Counted from the first letter of the stretch, positions 41,911 through 52,019 are shown. The stretch is DNA of 64,000 nucleotides from Streptomyces canus (GCF_030816965.1 NZ_JAUSYQ010000002.1:4001001-4065000), one strand, 5' to 3'. A program made the numbers and translations. The notes: generated by a model from the sequence alone, not told the origin.

Positions 41911-42888
41911 ATGACGGGACGCGCCGACCGCATGCGCACCACCCCCACCCCCCGAGTGAAAGCAGCGGATGTGAGCCAGGTCCTCGACACACCGCCCCCG
42001 ACAGCGCCCCCGACCGACGACGACCTCGCGGCCCTGGCCGCGCGGCACGGTCTCGCGGTCAGCGGCGCCCGTCCCTCGCTGCCGGAGTACGTCCGCCAGT
42101 TGTGGGCGCGGCGCCACTTCATCACCGCGTTCTCGACCGCCAAGCTCACTGCGCAGTACAGCCAGGCGAAGCTGGGCCAGGTCTGGCAGGTCATGACCCC
42201 GCTGCTGAACGCGGCGGTGTACTACTTCATCTTCGGCGTGCTGCTGGGCACCAAGAGGAACGTGCCGGACTACGTCCCGTTCCTGGTCACGGGCGTGTTC
42301 ATCTGGACGTTCACGCAGAGCTCGATCATGGCGGGCACCCGCGCGATCTCCGGCAACCTCGGCCTCGTGCGCGCCCTGCACTTCCCGCGGGCCGCGCTGC
42401 CGATCTCGTTCGCCCTCCAGCAGCTCCAGCAGCTGCTCTTCTCGATGGCCGCCCTGGTCGTCATCCTGCTCTGCTTCGGTGTGCCTCTCGCCGCGTCCTG
42501 GCTGCTGGCGATCCCGGCGCTGGTCCTTCAGTCCACGTTCAACGCGGGCGTCTCGATGATCATGGCGCGGATGGGCGCCAAGACGCCGGACATCGCGCAG
42601 CTGATGCCGTTCGTCCTGCGCACCTGGATGTACGTCTCCGGCGTGATGTGGAGCATCGACAAGCTGGCCAAGGGCCACCACGACTGGCCGTCCTGGGTGG
42701 TCCCCGTCCTCCAGGCCAACCCGGCCGCCGTCTACATCGACCTGATGCGCTACTCCCTGATCGACAGCTTCCACGCCAGTCAGCTGCCCCACCACGTGTG
42801 GGCGCTCGCGGTGGGCTGGGCGCTGGTCGCCGGCGTCGGCGGCTTCATCTACTTCTGGAAGGCTGAGGAGACGTACGGCCGTGGCTGA
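41911..42888 (+). CDS. ABC-2 exporter permease (TagG-like)
   Basis: The 325-residue permease is taken from ATG 41911 (MTGRADRMRTTPT), which has AAGGAAA at 6 bases; GTG 41884 and internal GTGs are alternatives. A cytoplasmic N-terminus (about 85 residues) is followed by six membrane helices of the ABC-2 type. The amphipathic start reads ITAFSTAKLTAQYSQAKLGQVW, and later come LGLVRALHFPRAALP and VSGVMWSIDKLAKG. The family exports polysaccharides or teichoic acids. The ATPase gene overlaps its end by 8 bases. Confidence 0.9.
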   Translation: MTGRADRMRTTPTPRVKAADVSQVLDTPPPTAPPTDDDLAALAARHGLAVSGARPSLPEYVRQLWARRHFITAFSTAKLTAQYSQAKLGQVWQVMTPLLNAAVYYFIFGVLLGTKRNVPDYVPFLVTGVFIWTFTQSSIMAGTRAISGNLGLVRALHFPRAALPISFALQQLQQLLFSMAALVVILLCFGVPLAASWLLAIPALVLQSTFNAGVSMIMARMGAKTPDIAQLMPFVLRTWMYVSGVMWSIDKLAKGHHDWPSWVVPVLQANPAAVYIDLMRYSLIDSFHASQLPHHVWALAVGWALVAGVGGFIYFWKAEETYGRG

Positions 42889-43696
42889 CATCGAGAACGA
42901 CAAGATCCCCACCGTCGTCGTCGACGGCGTGGACATCGTCTACCGCGTCAACGGCACCGGCGCGGGCAGGGGCTCCGCCACCGCCGCCCTCAACCGCATG
43001 ATGCGCCGGGGACAGGCCGAGAAGGCAGCGGGCGTACGCAAGGTGCACGCCGTCAAGAACGTGTCGTTCGTCGCCTACAAGGGCGAGGCTGTCGGACTGA
43101 TCGGCACCAACGGCTCCGGCAAGTCGACCCTGCTCAAAGCCGTCGCAGGTCTCCTCCCGGTGGAGAACGGCCGTATCTACACCGACGGTCAGCCCTCCCT
43201 CCTCGGCGTCAACGCGGCCCTGATGAACGACCTCACCGGCGAACGCAACGTCCACCTCGGCGGGCTCGCGATGGGCATGACCCGCGAGCAGGTCAGGGAC
43301 CGCTACCAGGAGATCGTCGACTTCTCGGGGATCAACGAGAAGGGCGACTTCATCACCCTGCCGATGCGCACCTACTCCTCCGGCATGGCGGCCCGCCTCC
43401 GTTTCTCCATCGCCGCCGCCAAGGACCACGACGTCCTGCTCATCGACGAGGCCCTCGCCACCGGCGACCGCTCCTTCCAGAAGCGCTCCGAGGCCCGCAT
43501 CCGCGAGCTTCGCCAGACCGCGGGCACGGTGTTCCTGGTCAGCCACAGCAACAAGTCGATCCGCGACACCTGCGACCGGGTGCTCTGGCTGGAGCGCGGC
43601 GAACTGCGCATGGACGGCCCGACCGACGAGGTCCTGGCGGCCTACGAGGACTTCACGGGCGGCCCGGACAAGGCGAAGGCGAAGGTCGCGGCCTGA
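42881..43696 (+). CDS. ABC exporter ATPase (TagH-like)
   Basis: This 271-residue ATPase starts at GTG 42881, inside the permease stop region. Walker A is GLIGTNGSGKSTLL, the signature YSSGMAARLRFSIAAA, Walker B VLLIDEALATGD and the switch His is in LVSHSNKSI. The signature SSGM and the ALATGD D-loop are typical of polysaccharide and teichoic-acid exporters. Unlike some O-antigen ATPases it has no C-terminal sugar-binding domain. A very strong terminator follows. Confidence 0.92.
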   Translation: MADIENDKIPTVVVDGVDIVYRVNGTGAGRGSATAALNRMMRRGQAEKAAGVRKVHAVKNVSFVAYKGEAVGLIGTNGSGKSTLLKAVAGLLPVENGRIYTDGQPSLLGVNAALMNDLTGERNVHLGGLAMGMTREQVRDRYQEIVDFSGINEKGDFITLPMRTYSSGMAARLRFSIAAAKDHDVLLIDEALATGDRSFQKRSEARIRELRQTAGTVFLVSHSNKSIRDTCDRVLWLERGELRMDGPTDEVLAAYEDFTGGPDKAKAKVAA

Positions 43697-43712
43697 CCCA
43701 CGGCTTTCGCTG

Positions 43713-43764
43713 CACGACGACGAGGGCGCCCGGGACTTCACCGTCCCGGGCGCCCTCGTCGTCG
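43713..43764. terminator. Bidirectional terminator, 23-bp perfect stem
   Basis: The arms starting ACGACGACGAGGGCGCCC and ending GGGCGCCCTCGTCGTCGT match over 23 bases with the 6-base loop TTCACC. It lies between the convergent exporter and glutamate-dehydrogenase genes. Confidence 0.9.
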
Positions 43765-43770
43765 TATCAC

Positions 43771-46700
43771 TTATGAATGCTGCCGCAACAGCGTCCGCAT
43801 GGTGCGCATCGCCACCGACAGGTTGGCCAGGTCGAACGCGTCCGAGCCCTGGATCTCGTCCAGGGTGGTGCGCGCCCGGCTCAGGATCGGGGCGTTCTTC
43901 TCCTCCCAGGCCTTGAAGCGCTGCTCGGGGGTCGAGGTGCCGTTGCCGACGGCCAGGACGTCCGCGGTCAGCGCCGAGTGGGCCGCGTAGAGGTCCTCAC
44001 GGATGGAGGCGCGGGCCATGGACTGCCAGCGGTCGGCGCGGGGCAGCTCGATGATGCGGTCCATGAGCTGGGTGATGTGGAGGCGGTCGGCGAGGTCGTA
44101 GTACACCTCGGCGACGTCCATCGGGTCGCGGCCCATGCGGTCGGCCACCGAGACGATGTCCAGCGTCGGGAAGGCGGAGGAGAACCCGGCCACGCGCGTG
44201 GCGAGCTCGTCCGGGACGCCGGCGCCGGTCAGCTCGTCGTAGATCTTCTGGTACCACTCCAGGTCGGCGCCCCGCAGCAGCTTCGGCAGCTGCGACCACA
44301 CCTGTTCGACGCGATCGCCGAAGAACTCGACGGTCTCCGCGAGCTGGAGCGGCTGCGGCCGGTTGTTGAGCAGCCAGCGCGTGCCGCGCTCGACCAGTCG
44401 GCGCGAGTGCAGCCTGATCCGGGTCAGCACGGCGGCCTCGACCAGGTTGTCGAGGGACTCGACCCCGTCCCACACCACGCCGGAGCGGAAGATGGCGCGG
44501 GCCACGGTCTGCGCCCGGACGATCTCCTCGAGCGACGCGCCGGTCTCCTCGCGCAGGCGGTGCAGGTAGGTCGTACCACCGGTGTTGACCGTGTCGTTGA
44601 CCAGGACGGTCGTGGTGATCTCGCGGTGCAGCGGGTGGTTGTCGATGTGCTCGGGGAACTTCTCGCGCAGCGCTGCCGGGAAGTACGTGTGCAGCAGGCC
44701 GCGCAGATAGGGGTCGTCCGGCAGCGAGGTGTGCAGCAGCTCGTCGGCGACCGTGATCTTCGTGTAGGCCAGCAGGACGGCCGTTTCCGGGCTCGTCAGG
44801 CCCTGTGCGGCGCCGAGGCGTTCGCGGATCTGGCGGTCGGTGGGCAGGAACTCCAGGGCCCGGTCGAGGTGGCCCTCGCGCACCAGGTGGCGCATGAAGC
44901 GCTGCTGGGCGTGGAGCATGTCCTTCGACTGGGCGAGCGCGTTGGCGATGGCGGTGTTCTGCGCGTAGTTGTTGCGCAGGACCAGGCGGCCGACCTCGTC
45001 GGTCATCTCGGCGAGCAGCTTGTTGCGCTGCTTGACCGTCATGTCGCCCTCGGTGACCAGGCCGTTGAGCAGGATCTTGATGTTCACCTCGTGGTCGGAG
45101 GTGTCCACGCCGGCGCTGTTGTCGATGGCGTCGGTGTTGATCTTCCCGCCGTGCAGCGCGAACTCGATCCGGCCGAGCTGGGTCAGGCCCAGGTTTCCAC
45201 CCTCGCCGACGACCCGCACCCGCAGGTCGGCGCCGTCGACGCGGATCGGGTCGTTGGCCTTGTCGCCGACGTCCGCGTGGGTCTCGGTGGAGGCCTTCAC
45301 GTAGGTGCCGATGCCGCCGTTCCACAGCAGGTCCACCGGCGCCTTGAGGATCGCCTTCATCAGGTCGGCCGGGGTCATCTTGGTGACCTTGTCCTCGATG
45401 CCGAGGGCCTCGCGGATGTGGGCGTTGACCTGGATGGACTTGGCGGTACGGGGGAAGACGCCGCCGCCCGCCGAGATCAGCTCGGTGTTGTAGTCGGCCC
45501 AGCTGGAGCGCGGGAGCTCGAAGACACGGCGGCGCTCGGCGTAGGAGGTGGCAGCGTCGGGCTTCGGGTCGATGAAGATGTGCCGGTGGTCGAAGGCGGC
45601 GACCAGGCGGATGTGCTCGGAGAGCAGCATGCCGTTGCCGAACACGTCACCGGACATGTCACCGATACCGACGACGGTGAAGTCCTCGGACTGGGTGTCG
45701 ACGGCCAGTTCGCGGAAGTGCCGCTTGACGGACTCCCAGGCACCGCGGGCGGTGATGCCCATGCCCTTGTGGTCGTAGCCGGCCGAGCCGCCGGAGGCGA
45801 AGGCGTCGCCGAGCCAGAAGTTGTACTGCTCGGCCACCCCGTTGGCGATGTCCGAGAAGGTCGCGGTGCCCTTGTCGGCGGCGACGACCAGGTAGGTGTC
45901 GTCCTCGTCGTGCCGTACGACGTCGGCGGGCGGGACGACTTCACCGGCCACCATGTTGTCGGTGATGTCGAGCAGGGCCGAGATGAACGTCTTGTAGCTG
46001 GCGATGCCCTCGGCCAGCCACGCGTCCCGGTCGGCGGCCGGGTCGGGCAGCTGCTTGGCGACGAAGCCGCCCTTGGCGCCGACCGGCACGATGACGGTGT
46101 TCTTCACCATCTGCGCCTTGACCAGGCCGAGGATCTCGGTGCGGAAGTCCTCACGCCGGTCCGACCAGCGCAGACCGCCGCGCGCGACCTTGCCGAAGCG
46201 CAGGTGCACGCCTTCGACGCGAGGCGAGTAGACCCAGATCTCGAACGCCGGGCGCGGGGCCGGGAGGTCGGGGATGGCCTGCGGGTCGAACTTCATGGAG
46301 ACGTAGTCGTGCGGCTTGCCGCCCGCGGCCTCCTGGAAGAAGTTGGTGCGCAGGGTCGCCTTGATGACGGTCAGGAAGGAGCGGAGAATCCTGTCCTCGT
46401 CCAGCGAAGCCACCTGGTCGAGGGCCGCGTCGAGCTCCTCCAGGAGGGCGTCCACGAGTTCGTGCCCTGCGCGCTGACGGTCCGGCGACATCCGTGCCTC
46501 GAACAGGGAGACGAGCAGCCGGGTGGTGTGAACGTTGTGGCGGAGGGTGTCCTCCATGTAGTCCTGGCTGAACGTCGAGCCCGCCTGGCGCAGGTACTTG
46601 GCGTACGCCCGCAGCACCATCGCCTGGCGCCAGCCCAGGCCGGCGCTCAGCACCAGGGCGTTGAAGCCGTCGTTCTCCGCCTTGCCGGTCCAGGTCGCGG

Positions 46701-48720
46701 CGAAGGCCTCCTGGAAGCGCTCGCGGCCGTCGTCACCGAGGTAGTCACCGCCGCCGTTCTGCGACTTGGGCATGCGCAGGCCGAAGTCGTAGATCCAGGC
46801 GATACTGCGGTCCGAGCAGCGCAGTTCGTAGGGCCGCTCGTCCGTCACCTCGACGCCGAGCCGGCTGAGGACCGGCAGCACGGCGGACAGGGAGATGGCG
46901 TCGCCCTTGCGGTAGATCTTGAAGCGGCGCTCCTCGGGGGCGGCGCCCACCGGCTCGTAGAGGCTGAGCGCGAAGTCGTTCTCCTCGCCGAGCCGTTCGA
47001 GGTGGACGAGGTCGGCGACCGCGGAGCGCGGGGTGTGGTCGGCCTTGTAGCCCTCGGGGAAGGCGTTGCCGTAGCGGCGCGACAGCTCGGCGGCGCGCTC
47101 CTCGCCGAGCTCGGCGTTGAGCGCCTCGGTCCATCCGTCGGCCCAGGAGCGGGCGGCCTCGACCAGGCGGGCCTCGATGCGCTCCTTGTCGCTGTCACTG
47201 AGCTGCTGCAGCTCGGTGCCCTGCGGAACGCGGACCACGAAGTGCAGCCGGGACAGGATCGACTCGGTGTTCCAGGCGGTGAAGTCGACGCTGATGCCGC
47301 CGAGTTCCTCCTTCAGGATGTCGATGATCCTGAGTCGGACGCCGGTGGTGTAGCGGTCGCGGGGCAGGTAGACGAGAGCCGAGTAGTAGCGGCCGTACTC
47401 GTCCTGGCGCAGGTAGAGGCGCAGCCGCCGCCGCTCCTGGAGGTACAGGACGGAGGTGGCGATGGACTCCAGCTCATCGGCGGGGGTCTGGAAGAGCTCG
47501 TCGCGCGGGTAGGTCTCCAGGATCTGGAGCAGGTCGCGGCCGTCGTGGCTGTTGGGCGAGAATCCGGCCCTTTCGAGCACCTCGTCCACCTTGCGCCGAA
47601 TGACCGGAACCCGGCGCACCGATTCGGTGTAGGCGGCGGAGGAGAAGAGTCCGAGGAAACGCCGTTCGCCGACGACATTGCCGTCCGCGTCGAACTTCTT
47701 GACACCGATGTAGTCGAGATACGACGGCCTGTGCACCGTCGCCCGGCTGTTGGCCTTGGTCAGCACGAGCAGCTTGTGCTCGCGGGCCTTCGCGCGGGCG
47801 TCGGCGGGCAGCCGCTCGAAGGACGGGCTGACCGGGTGGCCCTCCTCGCCGGCGTGCTGCGGGTCGGAGCGCAGGATGCCGAGACCGGTGCCGGGGACTG
47901 CCGCGAGGGAGTCGTCCGGCCTGAGCTGGTACTCCCGGTAGCCGAGGAAGGTGAAGTGGTCGGCGGCCAGCCAGCGCAGCAGCTCGCGGGCCTCGTCGAT
48001 CTCCATGTCGCGCAGATCGGTGGCGATGGGCTCGGCGGGCAGTTCGTCGGCCATGCGCAGGGCCGCGTCCCGCATCTTCTCCCAGTCCTCGACGGCCTCT
48101 CGGACGTCGGACAGGACGCGCAGCAGGTCGGCGGTGATCTGCTTCAGGTCGCCGCGGTCGGTCTCGCGGTCGATCTCCACGTGGATCCAGGACTCGGTGT
48201 GCGCGTCGTGCGGCAGATCACCGGCGGGCGGGACGGTGAGGACCTCGATCAGCTTGCCGGTGAGGTCACGGCGGACGACGACCTGGGGGTGGATGACGAC
48301 ATGGATGCCGCGCCCCTGCCGGGTCAGCTCATTGGTGACGGAGTCGACGAGGAAGGGCATGTCGTCGGTGACGACCTCGACGACCGTGTGGGTGCACGTC
48401 CATCCGTTCTCCTCCACCGTGGGCGTGTACACCCGCACGTTGGCCGTGCCCTGCGGGCGCGTCTGGCCCAGCCGGAAGTGGGAGAGAGCGGCTCCGTAGA
48501 TGTCGACCGGGTCGCGGTCGGTGAGGTCTTCGGGGGCCGTGTGCAGGTAGTAGCGCTGGAGGAACGCGAGGACGGTCTCGCTGTCCGGGGTGTCCGGGGT
48601 ACGGGGGCTGTCCTCGTCCGTCGCCCCAGTCGGTAGGTGCCCCCCGGCCGGGCTGTTCTCAGCTACCCGTGCGGCCCTCTCGAGCAGCTCGGCCTTGGCT
48701 TCGTCCAGCTTGGTCTGCAT
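43771..48720 (-). CDS. gdh: NAD-specific glutamate dehydrogenase, large type
   Basis: This 1649-residue enzyme belongs to the 180-kDa class first described in Streptomyces. It converts glutamate to 2-oxoglutarate and ammonia with NAD+. The long N-terminal regulatory half has ACT-like segments (about 1-600). The catalytic domain lies around 700-1200 and includes KNTVIVPVGAKGGFVAKQLP (active-site Lys), GIGDMSGDVFGNGMLLS and VVGEGGNLGLTQLGRIEFAL. The helical C-terminal domain completes the usual length. It is a single-gene unit; the upstream 0.44 kb holds its promoter. Confidence 0.95.
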   Translation of the reverse strand: MQTKLDEAKAELLERAARVAENSPAGGHLPTGATDEDSPRTPDTPDSETVLAFLQRYYLHTAPEDLTDRDPVDIYGAALSHFRLGQTRPQGTANVRVYTPTVEENGWTCTHTVVEVVTDDMPFLVDSVTNELTRQGRGIHVVIHPQVVVRRDLTGKLIEVLTVPPAGDLPHDAHTESWIHVEIDRETDRGDLKQITADLLRVLSDVREAVEDWEKMRDAALRMADELPAEPIATDLRDMEIDEARELLRWLAADHFTFLGYREYQLRPDDSLAAVPGTGLGILRSDPQHAGEEGHPVSPSFERLPADARAKAREHKLLVLTKANSRATVHRPSYLDYIGVKKFDADGNVVGERRFLGLFSSAAYTESVRRVPVIRRKVDEVLERAGFSPNSHDGRDLLQILETYPRDELFQTPADELESIATSVLYLQERRRLRLYLRQDEYGRYYSALVYLPRDRYTTGVRLRIIDILKEELGGISVDFTAWNTESILSRLHFVVRVPQGTELQQLSDSDKERIEARLVEAARSWADGWTEALNAELGEERAAELSRRYGNAFPEGYKADHTPRSAVADLVHLERLGEENDFALSLYEPVGAAPEERRFKIYRKGDAISLSAVLPVLSRLGVEVTDERPYELRCSDRSIAWIYDFGLRMPKSQNGGGDYLGDDGRERFQEAFAATWTGKAENDGFNALVLSAGLGWRQAMVLRAYAKYLRQAGSTFSQDYMEDTLRHNVHTTRLLVSLFEARMSPDRQRAGHELVDALLEELDAALDQVASLDEDRILRSFLTVIKATLRTNFFQEAAGGKPHDYVSMKFDPQAIPDLPAPRPAFEIWVYSPRVEGVHLRFGKVARGGLRWSDRREDFRTEILGLVKAQMVKNTVIVPVGAKGGFVAKQLPDPAADRDAWLAEGIASYKTFISALLDITDNMVAGEVVPPADVVRHDEDDTYLVVAADKGTATFSDIANGVAEQYNFWLGDAFASGGSAGYDHKGMGITARGAWESVKRHFRELAVDTQSEDFTVVGIGDMSGDVFGNGMLLSEHIRLVAAFDHRHIFIDPKPDAATSYAERRRVFELPRSSWADYNTELISAGGGVFPRTAKSIQVNAHIREALGIEDKVTKMTPADLMKAILKAPVDLLWNGGIGTYVKASTETHADVGDKANDPIRVDGADLRVRVVGEGGNLGLTQLGRIEFALHGGKINTDAIDNSAGVDTSDHEVNIKILLNGLVTEGDMTVKQRNKLLAEMTDEVGRLVLRNNYAQNTAIANALAQSKDMLHAQQRFMRHLVREGHLDRALEFLPTDRQIRERLGAAQGLTSPETAVLLAYTKITVADELLHTSLPDDPYLRGLLHTYFPAALREKFPEHIDNHPLHREITTTVLVNDTVNTGGTTYLHRLREETGASLEEIVRAQTVARAIFRSGVVWDGVESLDNLVEAAVLTRIRLHSRRLVERGTRWLLNNRPQPLQLAETVEFFGDRVEQVWSQLPKLLRGADLEWYQKIYDELTGAGVPDELATRVAGFSSAFPTLDIVSVADRMGRDPMDVAEVYYDLADRLHITQLMDRIIELPRADRWQSMARASIREDLYAAHSALTADVLAVGNGTSTPEQRFKAWEEKNAPILSRARTTLDEIQGSDAFDLANLSVAMRTMRTLLRQHS

Positions 48721-49168
48721 TGTCCTCTGACTCCTGTCGCGCGCCGTTGCGTGACGTAGAAGGAAGTACGGTCTCTTCCCCTGCGGCTCGACGCCACGGC
48801 CCGGGGTCTCCGGTCTGCTCCGACGCTATGCCGCAAGGTGAGATGAGCGGGGGTATATCAGCCATTCTCGACACGCCCGCCAGGTGTGACGCTGCTCTCT
48901 GCCGCGCCGGTGACGAGGGTGTACTCGGCGTCATGAGGGCCCCTACGGCCCCGTCCCGCCCGCGAGGACCAGCGACCGCCGCCCGGCCACGGAGGTGTTC
49001 CGTGCGCACCGGGCGCAGGGCGGGGGCCACAGCGCCCCCGCGAACTATCGCGCTGATCACGCCACCAAGGCTATCGCTCCTTACAGGGGGGTCGTCATGA
49101 GCCGTATGTGTACAAAACCTGGGGTGGAACTTTGACACTCTGCACAGTCCCCCACGTCGCATCCAGGC
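48721..49168. other. Gene-free region upstream of glutamate dehydrogenase
   Basis: No supported gene. It presumably carries the gdh promoter. A TTTGACA at about 49132 could be a -35 element facing the broken DJ-1 gene. Confidence 0.4.
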
Positions 49169-49616
49169 CATGACCTCATCGTCACCGGCGACGCAGCAGA
49201 GTCACAGGAGGTCCTTACCCCCCACCTCGCGGCCCCCGCCCGCAAGAAGCTCCGCTTCTTCGTCCACGACTTCGAACCCGGCTTCGACACCTACACCGAG
49301 AAGCCCGGCTGCGCCTGGCCCGCCCATCTGGCCTTCGCCGAGTTCGACGCCGGTCGGTACGCCGCCCTCGTCATCCCCGGCGGCCGCGCCCCGGAGTACC
49401 TGCGCGACGACCCCGAGCTCCGCAAGATCCTCAAGTCCTTCTTCGACGCTGACAAGCCGGTCGCCCAGATCTGCCACGGCCCGCTGCTCACCGCCGCGAT
49501 CGACGGTCTCCGCGGCCGCCGCGTCACGGCCTGTCCGGCCCTGGAACCCGACCCACTCGGGCTGCTGGATGCGGGAGTTCCTGAGGGTGCTCGGGGCGAA
49601 GGCGCCGGTGGCGTAG
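49169..49616 (+). pseudogene. DJ-1/PfpI-family gene, broken by deletions and frame change
   Basis: One frame reads DLIVTGDAAESQEVL, AAPARKKLRFFVHDFEPGFD, AALVIPGGRAPEYLRDD and VAQICHGPLLTAAIDG, with the family's catalytic Cys in ICHGP. There is no start codon in that frame. About ten residues are missing after EVL. After CPALEPD the coding continues in another frame as GCWMREFLRVLGAKAPVA, the usual C-terminus, with roughly 25 residues lost. It was formerly a DJ-1/PfpI-superfamily enzyme. Confidence 0.75.
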
Positions 49617-49664
49617 CCGACAGGGTGTCTGCATGCCGCGTGCTCGCGGAACCGACAACAACCG

Positions 49665-50330
49665 TCACGCCGCTATTCGCTCGGCCTCCGCAACCGCCTC
49701 CGCCAGGGTGTCGACCACCGGCACCCCCGCCACCTCGAGACTGGCGCGACTGTGCGACCCCCCGGTGTAGAGCACGGCCCGAGCCCCCACCCGCATCGCC
49801 GCCACCGCGTCGTCCGCGGCGTCCCCGATCACCACGGTCCGAGCCGCCTCGACCCCCGCCAGCGCGGTGAGATGCCGCTCCATGTGCTCCGCCTTGCTCC
49901 CCCCGGACGGCCCGGTCCGCCCGTCCACCCGCAGGAAGTGCGCCTCGATCCCGAACCCCCGCACCAGCGGGAGCAGCTCGTCGTGCACGTACATGCTGAG
50001 GATCGACTGGCTGTGCCCGGCCGACCGCCATCCCGCGAGCAGCTCCACCGCCCCGTCGGTGAGCCCGCACCCGACCCGATGCTCGGCGTAGTACCGATGG
50101 AAGGTCTCGTCCATGACCTCCCACTCCGCGTCGGTGGGCAGCCGGCCGAGCAGCCGCTCGTAGAACTTCGGAACCGGCACGCAGTACAGCGCCCGGTACT
50201 GCTCCATCGTGATCGGCGCGAGCCCCAGCTCGCCGAACGCCGCGTTCGTCGCCCCGATGATCGCGTCGTTGTCGTGGAACAGCGTGCCGTTCCAGTCCCA
50301 GACGATGTGCGCCCCTGTCAGCTTCCCCAT
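49665..50330 (-). CDS. HAD-superfamily hydrolase
   Basis: The 221-residue protein is taken from ATG 50330 (MGKLTGAHIVWDWNGTLFHD). HAD motif I is DWNGTLFHD, motif II Ser is in SILSMYV, the conserved Lys is in SKAEHM and motif IV is VVIGDAADDAVAA. Two Cys-containing caps (residues about 60-110) make it a C1-cap phosphatase of the phosphoglycolate-phosphatase type. Substrate unknown. It is convergent with the broken DJ-1 gene. Confidence 0.88.
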   Translation of the reverse strand: MGKLTGAHIVWDWNGTLFHDNDAIIGATNAAFGELGLAPITMEQYRALYCVPVPKFYERLLGRLPTDAEWEVMDETFHRYYAEHRVGCGLTDGAVELLAGWRSAGHSQSILSMYVHDELLPLVRGFGIEAHFLRVDGRTGPSGGSKAEHMERHLTALAGVEAARTVVIGDAADDAVAAMRVGARAVLYTGGSHSRASLEVAGVPVVDTLAEAVAEAERIAA

Positions 50331-50418
50331 GCCAAAAACGTACCCGCCCCCACTGACAATCAAGAGACCAGCAGGTCAAAGAGGGCAAAGCGGCGACCCG
50401 GCAGGACGGATCACGGGC

Positions 50419-50934
50419 TCAGCCGCCCAGTCCCACCAGATTCGGGATCTCCTGTGTCGCGTACCACAGCAGCTCGTGGTCCTCGGCCCCGTCCACGACG
50501 AACTGCGCGTCGTCGTCCCCGGCGTCGGCCGCCTCCAGCGCGTCCACGGCAGCGCTGACGTCCTCCTCCGCGTCGTCCGAGTCGACGTGCACCGCGGCCG
50601 CCTTGGCCAGCCGCACCGTCCCGGCCACCCGCACCTCACCGAGCGCCGAGGGATCCAGCGCCCGGTCGGGATCGGCGGCCGCCGCCCCGTCGGCCACGTC
50701 GACGGCCACCACCACCCGGCGCCGCGCGGCCCCGGCGTCCACCGCGAGCAGCCGCAGCGAGGCCAGTGCGGCCCGGTTCAGCGCCGCGTACTCCAGCTCC
50801 TCGATGTCGTCGGAGAGGTACCACTCGCGCAGGGCGGGTGTGACGGCGTAGGCGAGGAGCGGTCCGGCCCCCAGCTCACCCGTCTTGTACGCCTCGGCGA
50901 GACCGGAGAGGGTCAGGGGGACGTAGACGCGCAT
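50419..50934 (-). CDS. Conserved actinobacterial protein (DUF6912-like)
   Basis: This 171-residue acidic soluble protein starts MRVYVPLTLSGLAEAYKTGE, followed by AYAVTPALREWYLSDDIEELEYAALNRAA. It ends with a DDDAQFVVDGAEDHELLWYATQEI segment. I recognise it as a conserved protein of unknown function that sits beside secA in actinobacteria (DUF6912 in my memory). There are no catalytic motifs. Confidence 0.75.
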   Translation of the reverse strand: MRVYVPLTLSGLAEAYKTGELGAGPLLAYAVTPALREWYLSDDIEELEYAALNRAALASLRLLAVDAGAARRRVVVAVDVADGAAAADPDRALDPSALGEVRVAGTVRLAKAAAVHVDSDDAEEDVSAAVDALEAADAGDDDAQFVVDGAEDHELLWYATQEIPNLVGLGG

Positions 50935-51239
50935 GGCTGGCTGCTTTCGTGGTCGGAGAACGTGATCGGAAGGGCTCCGCGAAGGCCTTCAGGATACGTG
51001 CGGGCGTCCCCTTTCGAGTCCCTGCCCACCCCTCGGCGGACGTCCACCCCGGGCCCGGAATTCACCCGCCCCACCCCCGGGGTCACGGGGTTCCGCCCTG
51101 CCCGACCACCCTGATAGGTGAACATTCCGGCGACCCGACGCGGCCCGCCGCTTCCTTGCCGCCGTGGCCCACGGCCCCGTACAAGATCCCCAACGAAGTT
51201 ACCGCCCGGTACTTTCCGGGCTCGCAGAACGGGGATCCC
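50935..51239. other. Divergent promoter region
   Basis: About 300 bases between divergent genes with no gene and no clear dyad. It is expected to hold both promoters. Confidence 0.4.
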
Positions 51240-52019
51240 ATGAACAAGGTCATGACCAGGGCTCAGCACCACCCCGGCAGCCGCCCGCCGGCTCGCGGCG
51301 ACTCCCGCCGCCCGAGCGGCACGCCACCCCGCGCTCCCGGCGGCAGCGCGCCGCGCACGGCCCCGGGCGACGGCCGCCCACCGGGCACTCCCGGCAGCGG
51401 CCCCCGCACCCGTACGCGCCCCGCGGACACCCGCCCGCACAGCATCCCGGGTACGAACGACCCGGTCACCGGAGCTCCGAGCCGCAGCACCACGGCAGGC
51501 CCCAGGACAGCCGGCACCACCACCGACACGAGCCGCACAGCCGGTCCTGTGTCCACCACCCGCGTCGCAGCAGCACTCGCCGACGGACGCACCGCAGCCC
51601 CCGCCACCCGGCCCCGTCCCGCCCCCGCAACCGCCCCTGTCGTCCCGTCCCAGACCCCGCGCCGCCCGCTGGTCCCCCAGCCCCGCCCCACCGATCTCTT
51701 CGCAGACCTCCTCCTCGCCGTCCTGAGCGGTCAGCGCCCCGTCCACTCGATGCTCCGGCACACCGCCGGCCGGGCCTACGACGAGCTGGCCTGGCTCGCC
51801 GAACGCGGTCCCCTGCGCACCCGCGGCGCCCGCCCCGTCGTCCGGGACATCGGCTACTACGTCCCCCGACCGGGCGCTGTGGAGGCCTTCGCCCGGATCG
51901 GCGCCGGCGACCAGCTGCGCGCCATGGCCTTCCGCCTGGAACAGGGCCAGGACCTCCGCTGGCGCTGCACCGCGGTCGAACTGGGCGGCTCCCGGGCTCC
52001 CCGTCCGGACGACGACTGA
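51240..52019 (+). CDS. Rv3235-family protein
   Basis: The 259-residue protein has a long Pro/Arg/Thr-rich N-terminal half (1-160). The compact C-terminal domain runs DLFADLLLAVLSGQRPVHSMLRHTAGRAYDELAWL, then ARPVVRDIGYYVPRPGAVEAFARIG. It ends with AMAFRLEQGQDLRWRCTAVELG. This is the actinobacterial Rv3235 family, usually encoded close to secA. Function unknown. ATG 51240 is preceded by GAACGGGGA. Confidence 0.85.
   Translation: MNKVMTRAQHHPGSRPPARGDSRRPSGTPPRAPGGSAPRTAPGDGRPPGTPGSGPRTRTRPADTRPHSIPGTNDPVTGAPSRSTTAGPRTAGTTTDTSRTAGPVSTTRVAAALADGRTAAPATRPRPAPATAPVVPSQTPRRPLVPQPRPTDLFADLLLAVLSGQRPVHSMLRHTAGRAYDELAWLAERGPLRTRGARPVVRDIGYYVPRPGAVEAFARIGAGDQLRAMAFRLEQGQDLRWRCTAVELGGSRAPRPDDD

Noticed and set aside
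43777..48636. A 1619-codon open frame antisense to glutamate dehydrogenase
   Set aside because: It is a frame forced open by GC-rich codon use in the real gene, with no domain text and Leu/Gly/Val/Arg/Asp-rich composition. The same holds for the 914-codon frame opposite secA, the 880-codon frame opposite the FHA-FtsK gene and the 950-codon frame opposite the TagF-like gene.
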